Positions 7,034 through 13,334 of a stretch of 53,053 nucleotides of DNA are shown here, one piece after another (within the stretch, counting starts at the first letter, position 1; each line of letters starts with the position of its first letter). Origin of the DNA: UMGS172 sp045578845 (GTDB lineage Bacteria > Bacillota > Clostridia > Oscillospirales > Acutalibacteraceae); contig JAZNLA010000040.1 in assembly GCA_045578845.1 (NCBI GenBank), forward strand, positions 1-53,053. The letters are read 5' to 3'. The notes beneath the pieces were generated by a model. It worked only from the letters and a program-made list of their open reading frames with translations, did not search any database and was not told where the DNA came from. The position numbers and the translations under genes are program-made.

Positions 7034-7067
7034 GTTGCTTTATTTATGTACGGAAGTTGCTTTATTT
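7034..7067 (+). promoter_or_regulatory. Candidate AraC operator: two 12-bp direct repeats, 22 bp apart
   Basis: GTTGCTTTATTT occurs at 7034-7045 and again at 7056-7067. The offset is 22 bp, about two helical turns. Direct repeats of this spacing are typical of AraC-family binding sites, and they lie between the oxidoreductase operon and the divergent AraC gene. Binding by that regulator is inferred. Confidence 0.6.
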
Positions 7068-7079
7068 TATAAAATACCA

Positions 7080-7108
7080 TTGCAAAATAAAACAATTTAT
7101 GGTATGAT
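7080..7108 (+). promoter_or_regulatory. Sigma-A promoter of the AraC regulator gene
   Basis: TTGCAA (7080-7085), a 17-bp spacer and TATGAT (7103-7108), 27 bp before the start codon; a TAAGGAG ribosome binding site follows. Confidence 0.6.
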
Positions 7109-7135
7109 TCATTAAACTGTTAAGGAGTATTAAGC

Positions 7136-7984
7136 ATGAGTTATTCAGGTGAAAGATATAGTTTATCTAAAATCAATGGACAAAACCTTTCAATTACGCA
7201 ATGCGGAATCACAGTATGCGACTCTTTGCATAATGTTCCGCCAAGAATATATCCGGAACATGCCATTCACTTCATTTTGAGAGGAAAAGGTACATATGTT
7301 GTAAATGACAAAGTATTTAACCTTGGTCCCGGACAAGGTTTTTTAATCATGCCGGATGTTATAAATTCATATACAGCTGACAAAGATGACCCATGGGAAT
7401 ACATATATATTGTTTTTACCGGTAACGGTGCCGAAGTCTTAATAAACAACGCAGGCCTCGACGAAGATGAACTTACATTTAATTTTGAAAATAATGATGA
7501 ATTTAAGCAACTCTTAAATTCTATCCATTCCTCATGCAAAAAACAAACTGCTATGGGATATGAATCACTGGGATATTTTATTCTTGCTATGAGCAAACTT
7601 GTATCACAAAATATTCCTAAAAAGAAAAAACATTCATCGGTAAAGCAATATATGAAAATGGCAAAAGAATATATTGAGCAACACTATTCTTATAATATAA
7701 GTATCAAAGAACTTGCTGACCATATAGGGCTTGAACGTTCATATTTATATAGAATTTTTATGGAAAAATATAATATTTCGCCTAGCGAATACATAAATAA
7801 TTTTAGATTAAAAAAGGCCGAAGAAATGATGCACAACCGTGACCTGACACTGCTTAATATTGCTCTGTCGAGCGGATTTTATGATTACTCATATTTTTCG
7901 AAACAATTTACAAAAAAATACAAAATATCCCCCGGAACATACAGAAAATCATTAATCAACAAATTAAGTAATTCTGAAAATTAA
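7136..7984 (+). CDS. AraC-family transcriptional regulator with cupin sensor domain
   Basis: A 282-residue regulator. Residues 20-150 form an AraC-binding cupin (HFILRGKGTYVV, then LGPGQGFLIMPDV), the usual sugar-sensing part. Residues 170-275 contain the two helix-turn-helix units, with IKELADHIGLERSYLYRIF, SPSEYINNFRLKKAEEM and the signature GFYDYSYFSKQFTKKYKISP followed by GTYR. It is divergent from the oxidoreductase-GNAT-GH35 operon, so it is probably that operon's sugar-responsive activator. The direct repeats at 7034-7067 are its likely site. The start codon follows AAGGAG. Confidence 0.92.
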   Translation: MSYSGERYSLSKINGQNLSITQCGITVCDSLHNVPPRIYPEHAIHFILRGKGTYVVNDKVFNLGPGQGFLIMPDVINSYTADKDDPWEYIYIVFTGNGAEVLINNAGLDEDELTFNFENNDEFKQLLNSIHSSCKKQTAMGYESLGYFILAMSKLVSQNIPKKKKHSSVKQYMKMAKEYIEQHYSYNISIKELADHIGLERSYLYRIFMEKYNISPSEYINNFRLKKAEEMMHNRDLTLLNIALSSGFYDYSYFSKQFTKKYKISPGTYRKSLINKLSNSEN

Positions 7985-8015
7985 AAATTATTATAATTAT
8001 AAAAAAACAATAACA

Positions 8016-8058
8016 AATCCTTGCTTTTATTTGAAATAAAAACAAGGATTTTTTGTTT
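8016..8058 (+). terminator. Terminator of the AraC regulator gene
   Basis: AATCCTTG (8016-8023) pairs with CAAGGATT (8043-8050), and TTTTATTT pairs with AAATAAAA inside it with one mismatch between. A T-rich run follows. Confidence 0.85.
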
Positions 8059-8168
8059 AAAATTAGATGTTTTTTACAATGGTAGATAAATTTACCTATA
8101 ATAAACAATGTATTTTAACCGACAATATAATTGCAAACGCAATCACTTTGAAAAAGGAGGGAAATGAA

Positions 8169-8348
8169 ATGACAGTAGTTCCTGAAGCAAGAGAAGCACT
8201 CAACCGTTTCAAGATGGAGGCTGCTAACGAGGTTGGTGTAAACCTTAAGCAGGGTTACAACGGTGACCTTACCGCTAAGCAGGCTGGTTCTATCGGCGGA
8301 CAGATGGTTAAAAAGATGATTGAGTCTTACGAAAACAACATTAAATAA
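8169..8348 (+). CDS. Alpha/beta-type small acid-soluble spore protein (SASP)
   Basis: A 59-residue protein made in the forespore that coats and protects spore DNA, then is degraded at germination. It shows both family blocks: the GPR-protease region (RFKMEAANEVGVNL, residues 13-26) and the DNA-binding region (GDLTAKQAGSIGGQMVKKMI, residues 32-51). The frame is open further upstream to 8067, but the ATG at 8169 follows AAGGAGGG by 7 bp and gives the normal SASP N-terminus. A sequence TTTACA-N18-TATAAT lies at about 8074-8103; I could not make out a clear sigma-G promoter. This gene is the main evidence that the host forms endospores. Confidence 0.95.
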   Translation: MTVVPEAREALNRFKMEAANEVGVNLKQGYNGDLTAKQAGSIGGQMVKKMIESYENNIK

Positions 8349-8360
8349 GATTTTTTTTAA

Positions 8361-8400
8361 AAAAAGTTCTGCGGTGCAATAGTACCGCAGAACTTTTTTA
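8361..8400. terminator. Bidirectional terminator between the SASP gene and radC
   Basis: A perfect 15-bp stem (8361-8375 with 8384-8398) with an 8-nt loop, A-run on one side and T-run on the other, between two convergent genes. Confidence 0.9.
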
Positions 8401-8418
8401 AATCAAACTATTTACATT

Positions 8419-9129
8419 CTACTTAAAAACATTCCCAAACCCAGGAGATGATGACATAGAAACATAATCATTATCACTGACAATAATATGGTCAACTAAA
8501 CCAATATTCATAGCAGTTAAAGTATTACGAAGATTAGTAGTTGCCGCAATATCTTCTCTTGACGGCAACGCAATACCGCCCGGATGATTATGTGAAATTA
8601 TAACCGCTGTCGTAAGCGGATATTTCATAATAATTTCCACTAATTTTCTGAAATTTATTACTACATTTGAAACATCGCCGTCACATACCGTTTCAAACCC
8701 CAAAACTCTACAACCGCTATCAAGACAAAGAGCGGTCACTCTTTCTTGCATCATACCGGAATAATAATCCTTTAAAAACTCGCCGCATTCTTGAGAGTTT
8801 TTAAGTCTTTTAGCATCGGCAACTTCACATTTATATTCCCTTGCAAACGGTAATATCATTTTTATCAATGTTGCCGAAGAAGGCGTAATTCCTTTTACGG
8901 AAGTAAGTTGTTCTTCGCTTGCTTCGAAAACTCCGGAAAGCGAGCCAAATGTATCAATCAGCCTATGTGCCAGTTCATTAGTATCTCTCCTCGGCACAGA
9001 ATAAAACAGCAACATCTCAAGCATTTCATGAGGATGCATACTCTCAAAACCGTTTTTTCTAAACCGCTCTCTCATTCGGTCACGGTGACCGTCATGTATA
9101 CCGTTTTCGTTAACTTTTTCTTTAGGCAT
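8419..9129 (-). CDS. radC: RadC-family JAB-domain protein
   Basis: A 236-residue protein of the RadC family. Residues 30-95 form a helix-hairpin-helix region (EMLEMLLFYSVPRRDT, then LTSVKGITPSSATLI). Residues 110-235 are the MPN/JAB domain, with the metal-binding motif HNHPGG (H180, H182) followed by S190 and D193, so a metalloprotease-like site is intact. Despite the name, a direct repair role is doubtful and the biological function is unsettled. The start follows GGTGG. It is a single gene, convergent with the SASP gene. Confidence 0.92.
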   Translation of the reverse strand: MPKEKVNENGIHDGHRDRMRERFRKNGFESMHPHEMLEMLLFYSVPRRDTNELAHRLIDTFGSLSGVFEASEEQLTSVKGITPSSATLIKMILPFAREYKCEVADAKRLKNSQECGEFLKDYYSGMMQERVTALCLDSGCRVLGFETVCDGDVSNVVINFRKLVEIIMKYPLTTAVIISHNHPGGIALPSREDIAATTNLRNTLTAMNIGLVDHIIVSDNDYVSMSSSPGFGNVFK

Positions 9130-9216
9130 TTACAACCCACCTTAAATCCTAATGAATATGAGTATAACTTTATTTAATACATTTGTCAATAATTATAATC
9201 TAAAATAAACTTTCGT

Positions 9217-9237
9217 CAATTACCTTAAAATAGTTGA
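9217..9237 (+). promoter_or_regulatory. Conserved element upstream of the rml promoter (copy 1)
   Basis: CAATTACCTTAAAATAGTTGA overlaps the rml -35. An almost identical element, with one extra T and two substitutions, lies at the same place relative to the abrB-like promoter (11874-11895). It may be a common operator or a strong UP-like element. Confidence 0.4.
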
Positions 9238-9262
9238 AATTTTAGTCATTATATGTTAAAAT
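9234..9262 (+). promoter_or_regulatory. Sigma-A promoter of rmlDBC
   Basis: TTGAAA (9234-9239), a 17-bp spacer and TAAAAT (9257-9262), 46 bp before the rmlD start. Confidence 0.65.
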
Positions 9263-9308
9263 ATTCTAAGTATTTTTGTAATCAAAAATAAAAAGTAGGA
9301 TGTGTACT

Positions 9309-10202
9309 ATGAAAATTCTAATTACCGGCAGTAAAGGTCAATTAGGTAACTCACTATGTAAACTATTGACGGATAAAAAAAGCACTTTGGGTAATATACC
9401 TGACTGCTATAAATCTTCAGAAATAATTGCCGTCGATATAGATGAACTTGATATTACAGACTTAAATGCTGTTGACAATTTCATGAAGTCTTTAATGCCG
9501 GATTTAATTATCAATTGTGCCGCTATGACTAATGTTGACGGTTGTGAAAATGATTTGGAAGCAGCCGAAAACGCTAATGCCAAAGGTCCCAGTAACCTCG
9601 CTGTTGCCGCAAACAACATCGGTGCAAAAATGGTTCATATATCGACCGATTATGTTTTTAAAGGCGATGCTACCGAGCCTTATATTGAAAGTGATACTTG
9701 CGGTCCTGTAACCGCATATGGTAAATCAAAATTACACGGTGAACAACTTGTTGCCGAAAATTGCGAAAAACATTTTATTTTAAGAACATCATGGCTTTAC
9801 GGATACGTCGGCAATAACTTTGTCAAGACAATTCGACGTGTTGCAAAAGAAAAAGGCATTTTAAAGGTAGTTGACGACCAAAGAGGTAACCCTACCAATG
9901 CCGATGATTTAAGTTATCATATTTTAGCGGTTGCCGCTACCGAAAATTACGGTATATATCACTGCACAGGTGACGGTGAATGTACATGGTACGATTTTGC
10001 TTGTGAAATATTAAGGCTTTCCAAAATCCCGTGCGATATTTCTCCCTGCACAACCGAGCAGTCCGACCGCAAGGCTAAAAGGCCTGCATTTTCTTCACTT
10101 CGCAATCTTCATTTAGAACAGACTGTCGGTGACAAAATGCGTTTTTGGAAAGATGCTCTTGCCGAGTATATTAATAATTTGGAAATTTATGAGAATCAAT
10201 AA
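9309..10202 (+). CDS. rmlD: dTDP-4-dehydrorhamnose reductase
   Basis: A 297-residue short-chain-dehydrogenase-like enzyme that performs the last step of dTDP-L-rhamnose synthesis, reducing dTDP-4-keto-L-rhamnose with NAD(P)H. The NAD-binding GSKGQLG is at residues 7-13. HISTDYVFKGD carries the active-site Thr/Asp, the catalytic Y-x3-K is in YGKSKLHGE, and LRTSWLYG is a family signature. The ATG at 9309 is preferred to the in-frame one at 9300 because AAGTAGGA lies 8 bp upstream and family members start MKILITG. It is the first gene of rmlD-rmlB-rmlC. L-rhamnose is a common component of clostridial cell-wall polysaccharides. Confidence 0.93.
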   Translation: MKILITGSKGQLGNSLCKLLTDKKSTLGNIPDCYKSSEIIAVDIDELDITDLNAVDNFMKSLMPDLIINCAAMTNVDGCENDLEAAENANAKGPSNLAVAANNIGAKMVHISTDYVFKGDATEPYIESDTCGPVTAYGKSKLHGEQLVAENCEKHFILRTSWLYGYVGNNFVKTIRRVAKEKGILKVVDDQRGNPTNADDLSYHILAVAATENYGIYHCTGDGECTWYDFACEILRLSKIPCDISPCTTEQSDRKAKRPAFSSLRNLHLEQTVGDKMRFWKDALAEYINNLEIYENQ

Positions 10203-10236
10203 TGTTGCTTTGCAACTTGAAAGGAAGTAAATATAT

Positions 10237-11295
10237 ATGAAAACTTATCTCGTTACAGGCGGTGCCGGATTTATTGGGTCAAACTTCATTATTTATATGC
10301 TAAAAAAATACCGTGACATTCGCATTATAAATATCGACTCTCTAACATATGCCGGAAACTTAGAAAACTTAAAATCGGTAGAAAACGACGAAAACTACAG
10401 TTTTATTCAAGCCGATATCGGAGACCCTGATGCTATTTCTAAAATATTTGAAGATTATGTAATTGATTACGTTGTCAACTTTGCCGCAGAAAGCCACGTT
10501 GACAGAAGTATCAGCGACCCTGAAATTTTTGTACGCACAAATGTACTAGGCACTGTAAATCTTTTAAATATCGCTAAAAAAGCATGGCAAATAGGTGACG
10601 ATACCTACCGCGAAGGCGTTAAATTCCATCAAGTATCAACCGACGAAGTATACGGCTCGTTAGGTGAAACCGGTTTCTTTATGGAAACCACTCCCCTTTG
10701 CCCTCATTCACCCTATTCGTCTTCTAAGGCAGCCGCAGATATGTTCGTAAAAGCATATTTTGATACTTATAAATTACCTATCAACATCACCCGTTGTTCT
10801 AACAACTACGGTCCTTATCAGTTCCCCGAAAAACTTATTCCGCTTATTATGAACAACACACTTAAACATAAAGATTTACCTGTCTACGGTGATGGTATGC
10901 AAGTTAGAGATTGGTTATATGTAGACGACCACTGCAAAGCCATTGATATGGTTATACGCGATGGCAAAATAGGTGAAGTTTATAATGTCGGCGGGCATAA
11001 CGAACGTCCTAACATATTTATTGTTAAAACAATTATTGACTACATCAAAACAAACGTTGACAGTGAAGTCGGCGAACACATGATTAAATATGTTGCTGAC
11101 CGCAAAGGTCACGACAGAAGATATGGTATTGACCCTCAAAAAATCAAAGATGACCTCGGTTGGTACCCCGAAACCATGTTTGAAGACGGTATAAAACTAA
11201 CACTTAAATGGTATTTAGACAATAAAGAATGGGTTGAAAACGTAACAAGCGGTGAGTATCAAAAATACTACGATAAAATGTACACAGATAAATAA
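10237..11295 (+). CDS. rmlB: dTDP-glucose 4,6-dehydratase
   Basis: A 352-residue extended SDR enzyme converting dTDP-glucose to dTDP-4-keto-6-deoxyglucose with bound NAD. It has the nucleotide-binding GGAGFIGSNF near the N-terminus, NFAAESHVDRS, the catalytic VSTDEVYGSLG (Thr-Asp-Glu) and YSSSKAAAD (Tyr-x3-Lys), and TRCSNNYGPYQFPEKL. Length and motifs are those of RmlB. It lies 34 bp after rmlD. The pathway also needs RmlA (glucose-1-phosphate thymidylyltransferase), which is not in this window. Confidence 0.96.
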   Translation: MKTYLVTGGAGFIGSNFIIYMLKKYRDIRIINIDSLTYAGNLENLKSVENDENYSFIQADIGDPDAISKIFEDYVIDYVVNFAAESHVDRSISDPEIFVRTNVLGTVNLLNIAKKAWQIGDDTYREGVKFHQVSTDEVYGSLGETGFFMETTPLCPHSPYSSSKAAADMFVKAYFDTYKLPINITRCSNNYGPYQFPEKLIPLIMNNTLKHKDLPVYGDGMQVRDWLYVDDHCKAIDMVIRDGKIGEVYNVGGHNERPNIFIVKTIIDYIKTNVDSEVGEHMIKYVADRKGHDRRYGIDPQKIKDDLGWYPETMFEDGIKLTLKWYLDNKEWVENVTSGEYQKYYDKMYTDK

Positions 11296-11311
11296 TTTAG
11301 AGGTGTAAACA

Positions 11312-11863
11312 ATGGGTAAGTTTAATTTTATTAAAACTGACATTGACGGTGTATTTATAATAGAGCCTACCGCTTTCGGCGATGAACGCGGTTACTTTAT
11401 GGAAACATATCAGTATAACGATTTTGCCAATGCGGGTATTGATGTAAAATTCGTGCAGGACAATCAGTCTATGTCGAAAAAAGGCGTTTTAAGAGGACTG
11501 CATTTTCAAAAAGAATTTCCACAATCAAAACTTGTCCGCGTTATTAAGGGAGAAGTTTATGATGTTGCGGTGGACCTAAGAAAGGACAGTGAAACATACG
11601 GTAAACACGTTGCAGTACTTCTATCCGAAGAAAACCGCCGTCAGTTCTTTATCCCCCGCGGATTTGCACACGGTTTTCTCGTTGTTTCCGACACCGCAGA
11701 ATTCGTTTATAAAGTAGACGATTTCTATCATCCTAACGATGAAGGCGGTCTTATGTGGAATGATCCCGAACTTGGTATCGACTGGCCTATTGATGACAAC
11801 ATGGAAATTACACTTTCCGACAAAGATAAACTTAATCCTACTTTAAACGAACTGTCAATTTGA
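11312..11863 (+). CDS. rmlC: dTDP-4-dehydrorhamnose 3,5-epimerase
   Basis: A 183-residue cupin-fold epimerase converting dTDP-4-keto-6-deoxyglucose to dTDP-4-keto-L-rhamnose. GVLRGLHFQ contains the catalytic histidine, KGEVYDVAVDLRKDSETYG is a core strand motif, and FIPRGFAHGF and WNDPELGIDWP are family hallmarks. It lies 16 bp after rmlB behind an AGAGGTG-like ribosome binding site. No obvious terminator follows; the next gene has its own promoter. Confidence 0.95.
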   Translation: MGKFNFIKTDIDGVFIIEPTAFGDERGYFMETYQYNDFANAGIDVKFVQDNQSMSKKGVLRGLHFQKEFPQSKLVRVIKGEVYDVAVDLRKDSETYGKHVAVLLSEENRRQFFIPRGFAHGFLVVSDTAEFVYKVDDFYHPNDEGGLMWNDPELGIDWPIDDNMEITLSDKDKLNPTLNELSI

Positions 11864-11873
11864 CAAATTTTAG

Positions 11874-11895
11874 CAATTTACCACAAAATAGTTGA
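11874..11895 (+). promoter_or_regulatory. Conserved element upstream of the abrB-like promoter (copy 2)
   Basis: This element (CAATTTACC, two variable bases, then AAAATAGTTGA) overlaps the -35 and matches copy 1 at 9217-9237. A looser match, TACCTCTAAATTGTTGA, overlaps the -35 of the purine operon at about 51740-51724 on the minus strand. Confidence 0.4.
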
Positions 11896-11920
11896 CTATT
11901 TATAATTTACGGGTTATAAT
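11892..11920 (+). promoter_or_regulatory. Sigma-A promoter of the abrB-like gene
   Basis: TTGACT (11892-11897), a 17-bp spacer and a perfect TATAAT (11915-11920), 26 bp before the GTG start. Confidence 0.75.
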
Positions 11921-11946
11921 TAAGAAAATATTTTGGGGGTGCAATA

Positions 11947-12213
11947 GTGTTGAAATCGACAGGAATTGTAAGAAATGTTGATAATTTAGGCAGACTTGTT
12001 TTACCTTCTGAAATCCGTGAGAAATTCGGTGTCAAAGAGTCCGGCGGTGCTTTGGAAGTATATGTTGACGGCGATTCTATAGTTTTAAAAAAGTATGAGC
12101 CTACCTGCATTTTTTGCGGAGGTTTAACAGGACTATTGCAGTATCATGATCGGAATATATGCAGGTCTTGTGTTGATAACCTATCTGCTTACAAATCAAA
12201 ATTAGAAGATTAA
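11947..12213 (+). CDS. AbrB/SpoVT-family regulator with C-terminal zinc-ribbon-like tail
   Basis: An 88-residue protein. Residues 1-52 form the AbrB-type swapped-hairpin DNA-binding domain (STGIVRNVDNLGRLVLP, then EIREKFGV and IVLKKY). Residues 55-80 contain CIFCGG and CRSC, a Cys4 pattern likely to bind zinc, in place of the usual AbrB oligomerization tail. The start is GTG at 11947 behind GGGGGTG. AbrB proteins control transition-state and sporulation genes in Bacillus, which fits an endospore former, but the targets here are unknown. The promoter element shared with the rml operon hints that it may regulate itself and rml genes. Confidence 0.88.
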   Translation: MLKSTGIVRNVDNLGRLVLPSEIREKFGVKESGGALEVYVDGDSIVLKKYEPTCIFCGGLTGLLQYHDRNICRSCVDNLSAYKSKLED

Positions 12214-12253
12214 ACTTAAAAGCCTCGGCTAATTCGCCGAGGCTTTTAAGTTT
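12212..12253. terminator. Bidirectional terminator
   Basis: A perfect 18-bp stem (12212-12229 with 12236-12253) with a 6-nt loop between the convergent abrB-like and AEC transporter genes; it slightly overlaps the AEC stop. Confidence 0.9.
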
Positions 12254-13199
12254 AAATAACACCTAATATCGTTTTTAAAATTGCAAACATAAGCGGTATT
12301 GTTACAATACACAACGTGTGGGAAATCATTGCCATCGAAGCACCTGTCGAAGTATCACCGCCATAAGCCGACGGGAAAACTACGGTATTAAGACCAAGCG
12401 GTGTTCCAAACGCAAAAAATGTCATAATAACGGCTGTATCATCAGCACCGATAAATAATAAAAACGCCACAAAAAAAACAGGTAAAATAATCAGTCTTAA
12501 AATTGACGCCAAATACACTTTACCGTTTCTAGTAAGGTTTTTAAACTTATAATCCGCAATCACAAATCCCGTAAGTACCATAGCCAAAGGCCCCATACAA
12601 GAAGCAAGATTTCCGATAGTAACGGTTACAAAAGGCGGTATGTAGGTTTCAACACCGGTAAGTCCTAACACTGCTCCGATAATAATTGATAAAAATATAG
12701 GATTTAAAAGACTTTTTAAAATATTTTTACTTTCGCCCTTAGGTATCAAAATTATAACACCGCCGGTATAAACCGCAATATTAAGCGGAAGTATAAAAAG
12801 CATATAATTATAAAGCATTTCCTGCCCTAAAATTGCCGGCACAATAGCGTTTCCCATAAAAGAGAAATTGCCGAAGGTTAAAGCATATTTGTATATTTCC
12901 CTTGTATAACCGCCTCTCGCGAAAAGACCGGATAACGGCCACGAAATTACAACAGCAATAATCAAAACAATAAGGCAGTAAAGTATTAAACTGTATTGTT
13001 GTTTTATTGATGATACCGTACAATAACTCATAAAAGTATTTATGATTAGTGCCGGCACCAAAAAATAATTTTCCAATTTAGAGAGCACTGTAGCGGTATT
13101 TTCTGGTACAAGTTTTAACTTGTTGGAAACAAAACCCAATGCCATACACAAAAACATAACAAGCATGGGTGACAGAGTTGCGGTAAAGGTATTCAGCAC
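12252..13199 (-). CDS. AEC-family transporter (auxin efflux carrier fold)
   Basis: A 315-residue integral membrane protein with about ten hydrophobic segments in two similar halves. It fits the AEC/BASS-like permease fold of the malonate, malate or lactate permeases in bacteria (start LSPMLVMFLCMALGF; later LTGFVIADYKFKNL; FGTPLGLNTVVFP near the crossover of the second half). The start is GTG at 13199 behind GGGGAG. It is a single-gene unit with its own promoter and terminators on both sides. The substrate, probably a small organic acid, cannot be told from sequence. Confidence 0.85.
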   Translation of the reverse strand: MLNTFTATLSPMLVMFLCMALGFVSNKLKLVPENTATVLSKLENYFLVPALIINTFMSYCTVSSIKQQYSLILYCLIVLIIAVVISWPLSGLFARGGYTREIYKYALTFGNFSFMGNAIVPAILGQEMLYNYMLFILPLNIAVYTGGVIILIPKGESKNILKSLLNPIFLSIIIGAVLGLTGVETYIPPFVTVTIGNLASCMGPLAMVLTGFVIADYKFKNLTRNGKVYLASILRLIILPVFFVAFLLFIGADDTAVIMTFFAFGTPLGLNTVVFPSAYGGDTSTGASMAMISHTLCIVTIPLMFAILKTILGVI

Positions 13200-13232
13200 A
13201 GTATCTCCCCTTTCTTCAAATTTTCCTTAGTC

Positions 13233-13261
13233 ATTCTAACATCTAAAAACAAAAAAAGCAA
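13233..13261 (-). promoter_or_regulatory. Promoter of the AEC transporter gene
   Basis: Minus-strand TTGCTT (13256-13261), a 17-bp spacer and TAGAAT (13233-13238). Confidence 0.5.
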
Positions 13262-13282
13262 TAATAAGTTGCTATTTAAATC

Positions 13283-13315
13283 ACAAAAAACCACTACTAG
13301 GTAGTGGTTTTTTGT
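13283..13315. terminator. Bidirectional terminator after the zinc-ribbon protein gene
   Basis: A perfect 15-bp stem (13283-13297 with 13301-13315) with a 3-nt loop flanked by A and T runs. Confidence 0.9.
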
Positions 13316-13334
13316 ATAAACATAGTCTTAAAAC

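Noticed and set aside
8067..8168. Longer N-terminus for the spore protein
   Set aside because: The upstream in-frame ATG lacks a ribosome binding site and would add 34 residues not found in SASPs; the ATG at 8169 has AAGGAGGG at ideal distance.
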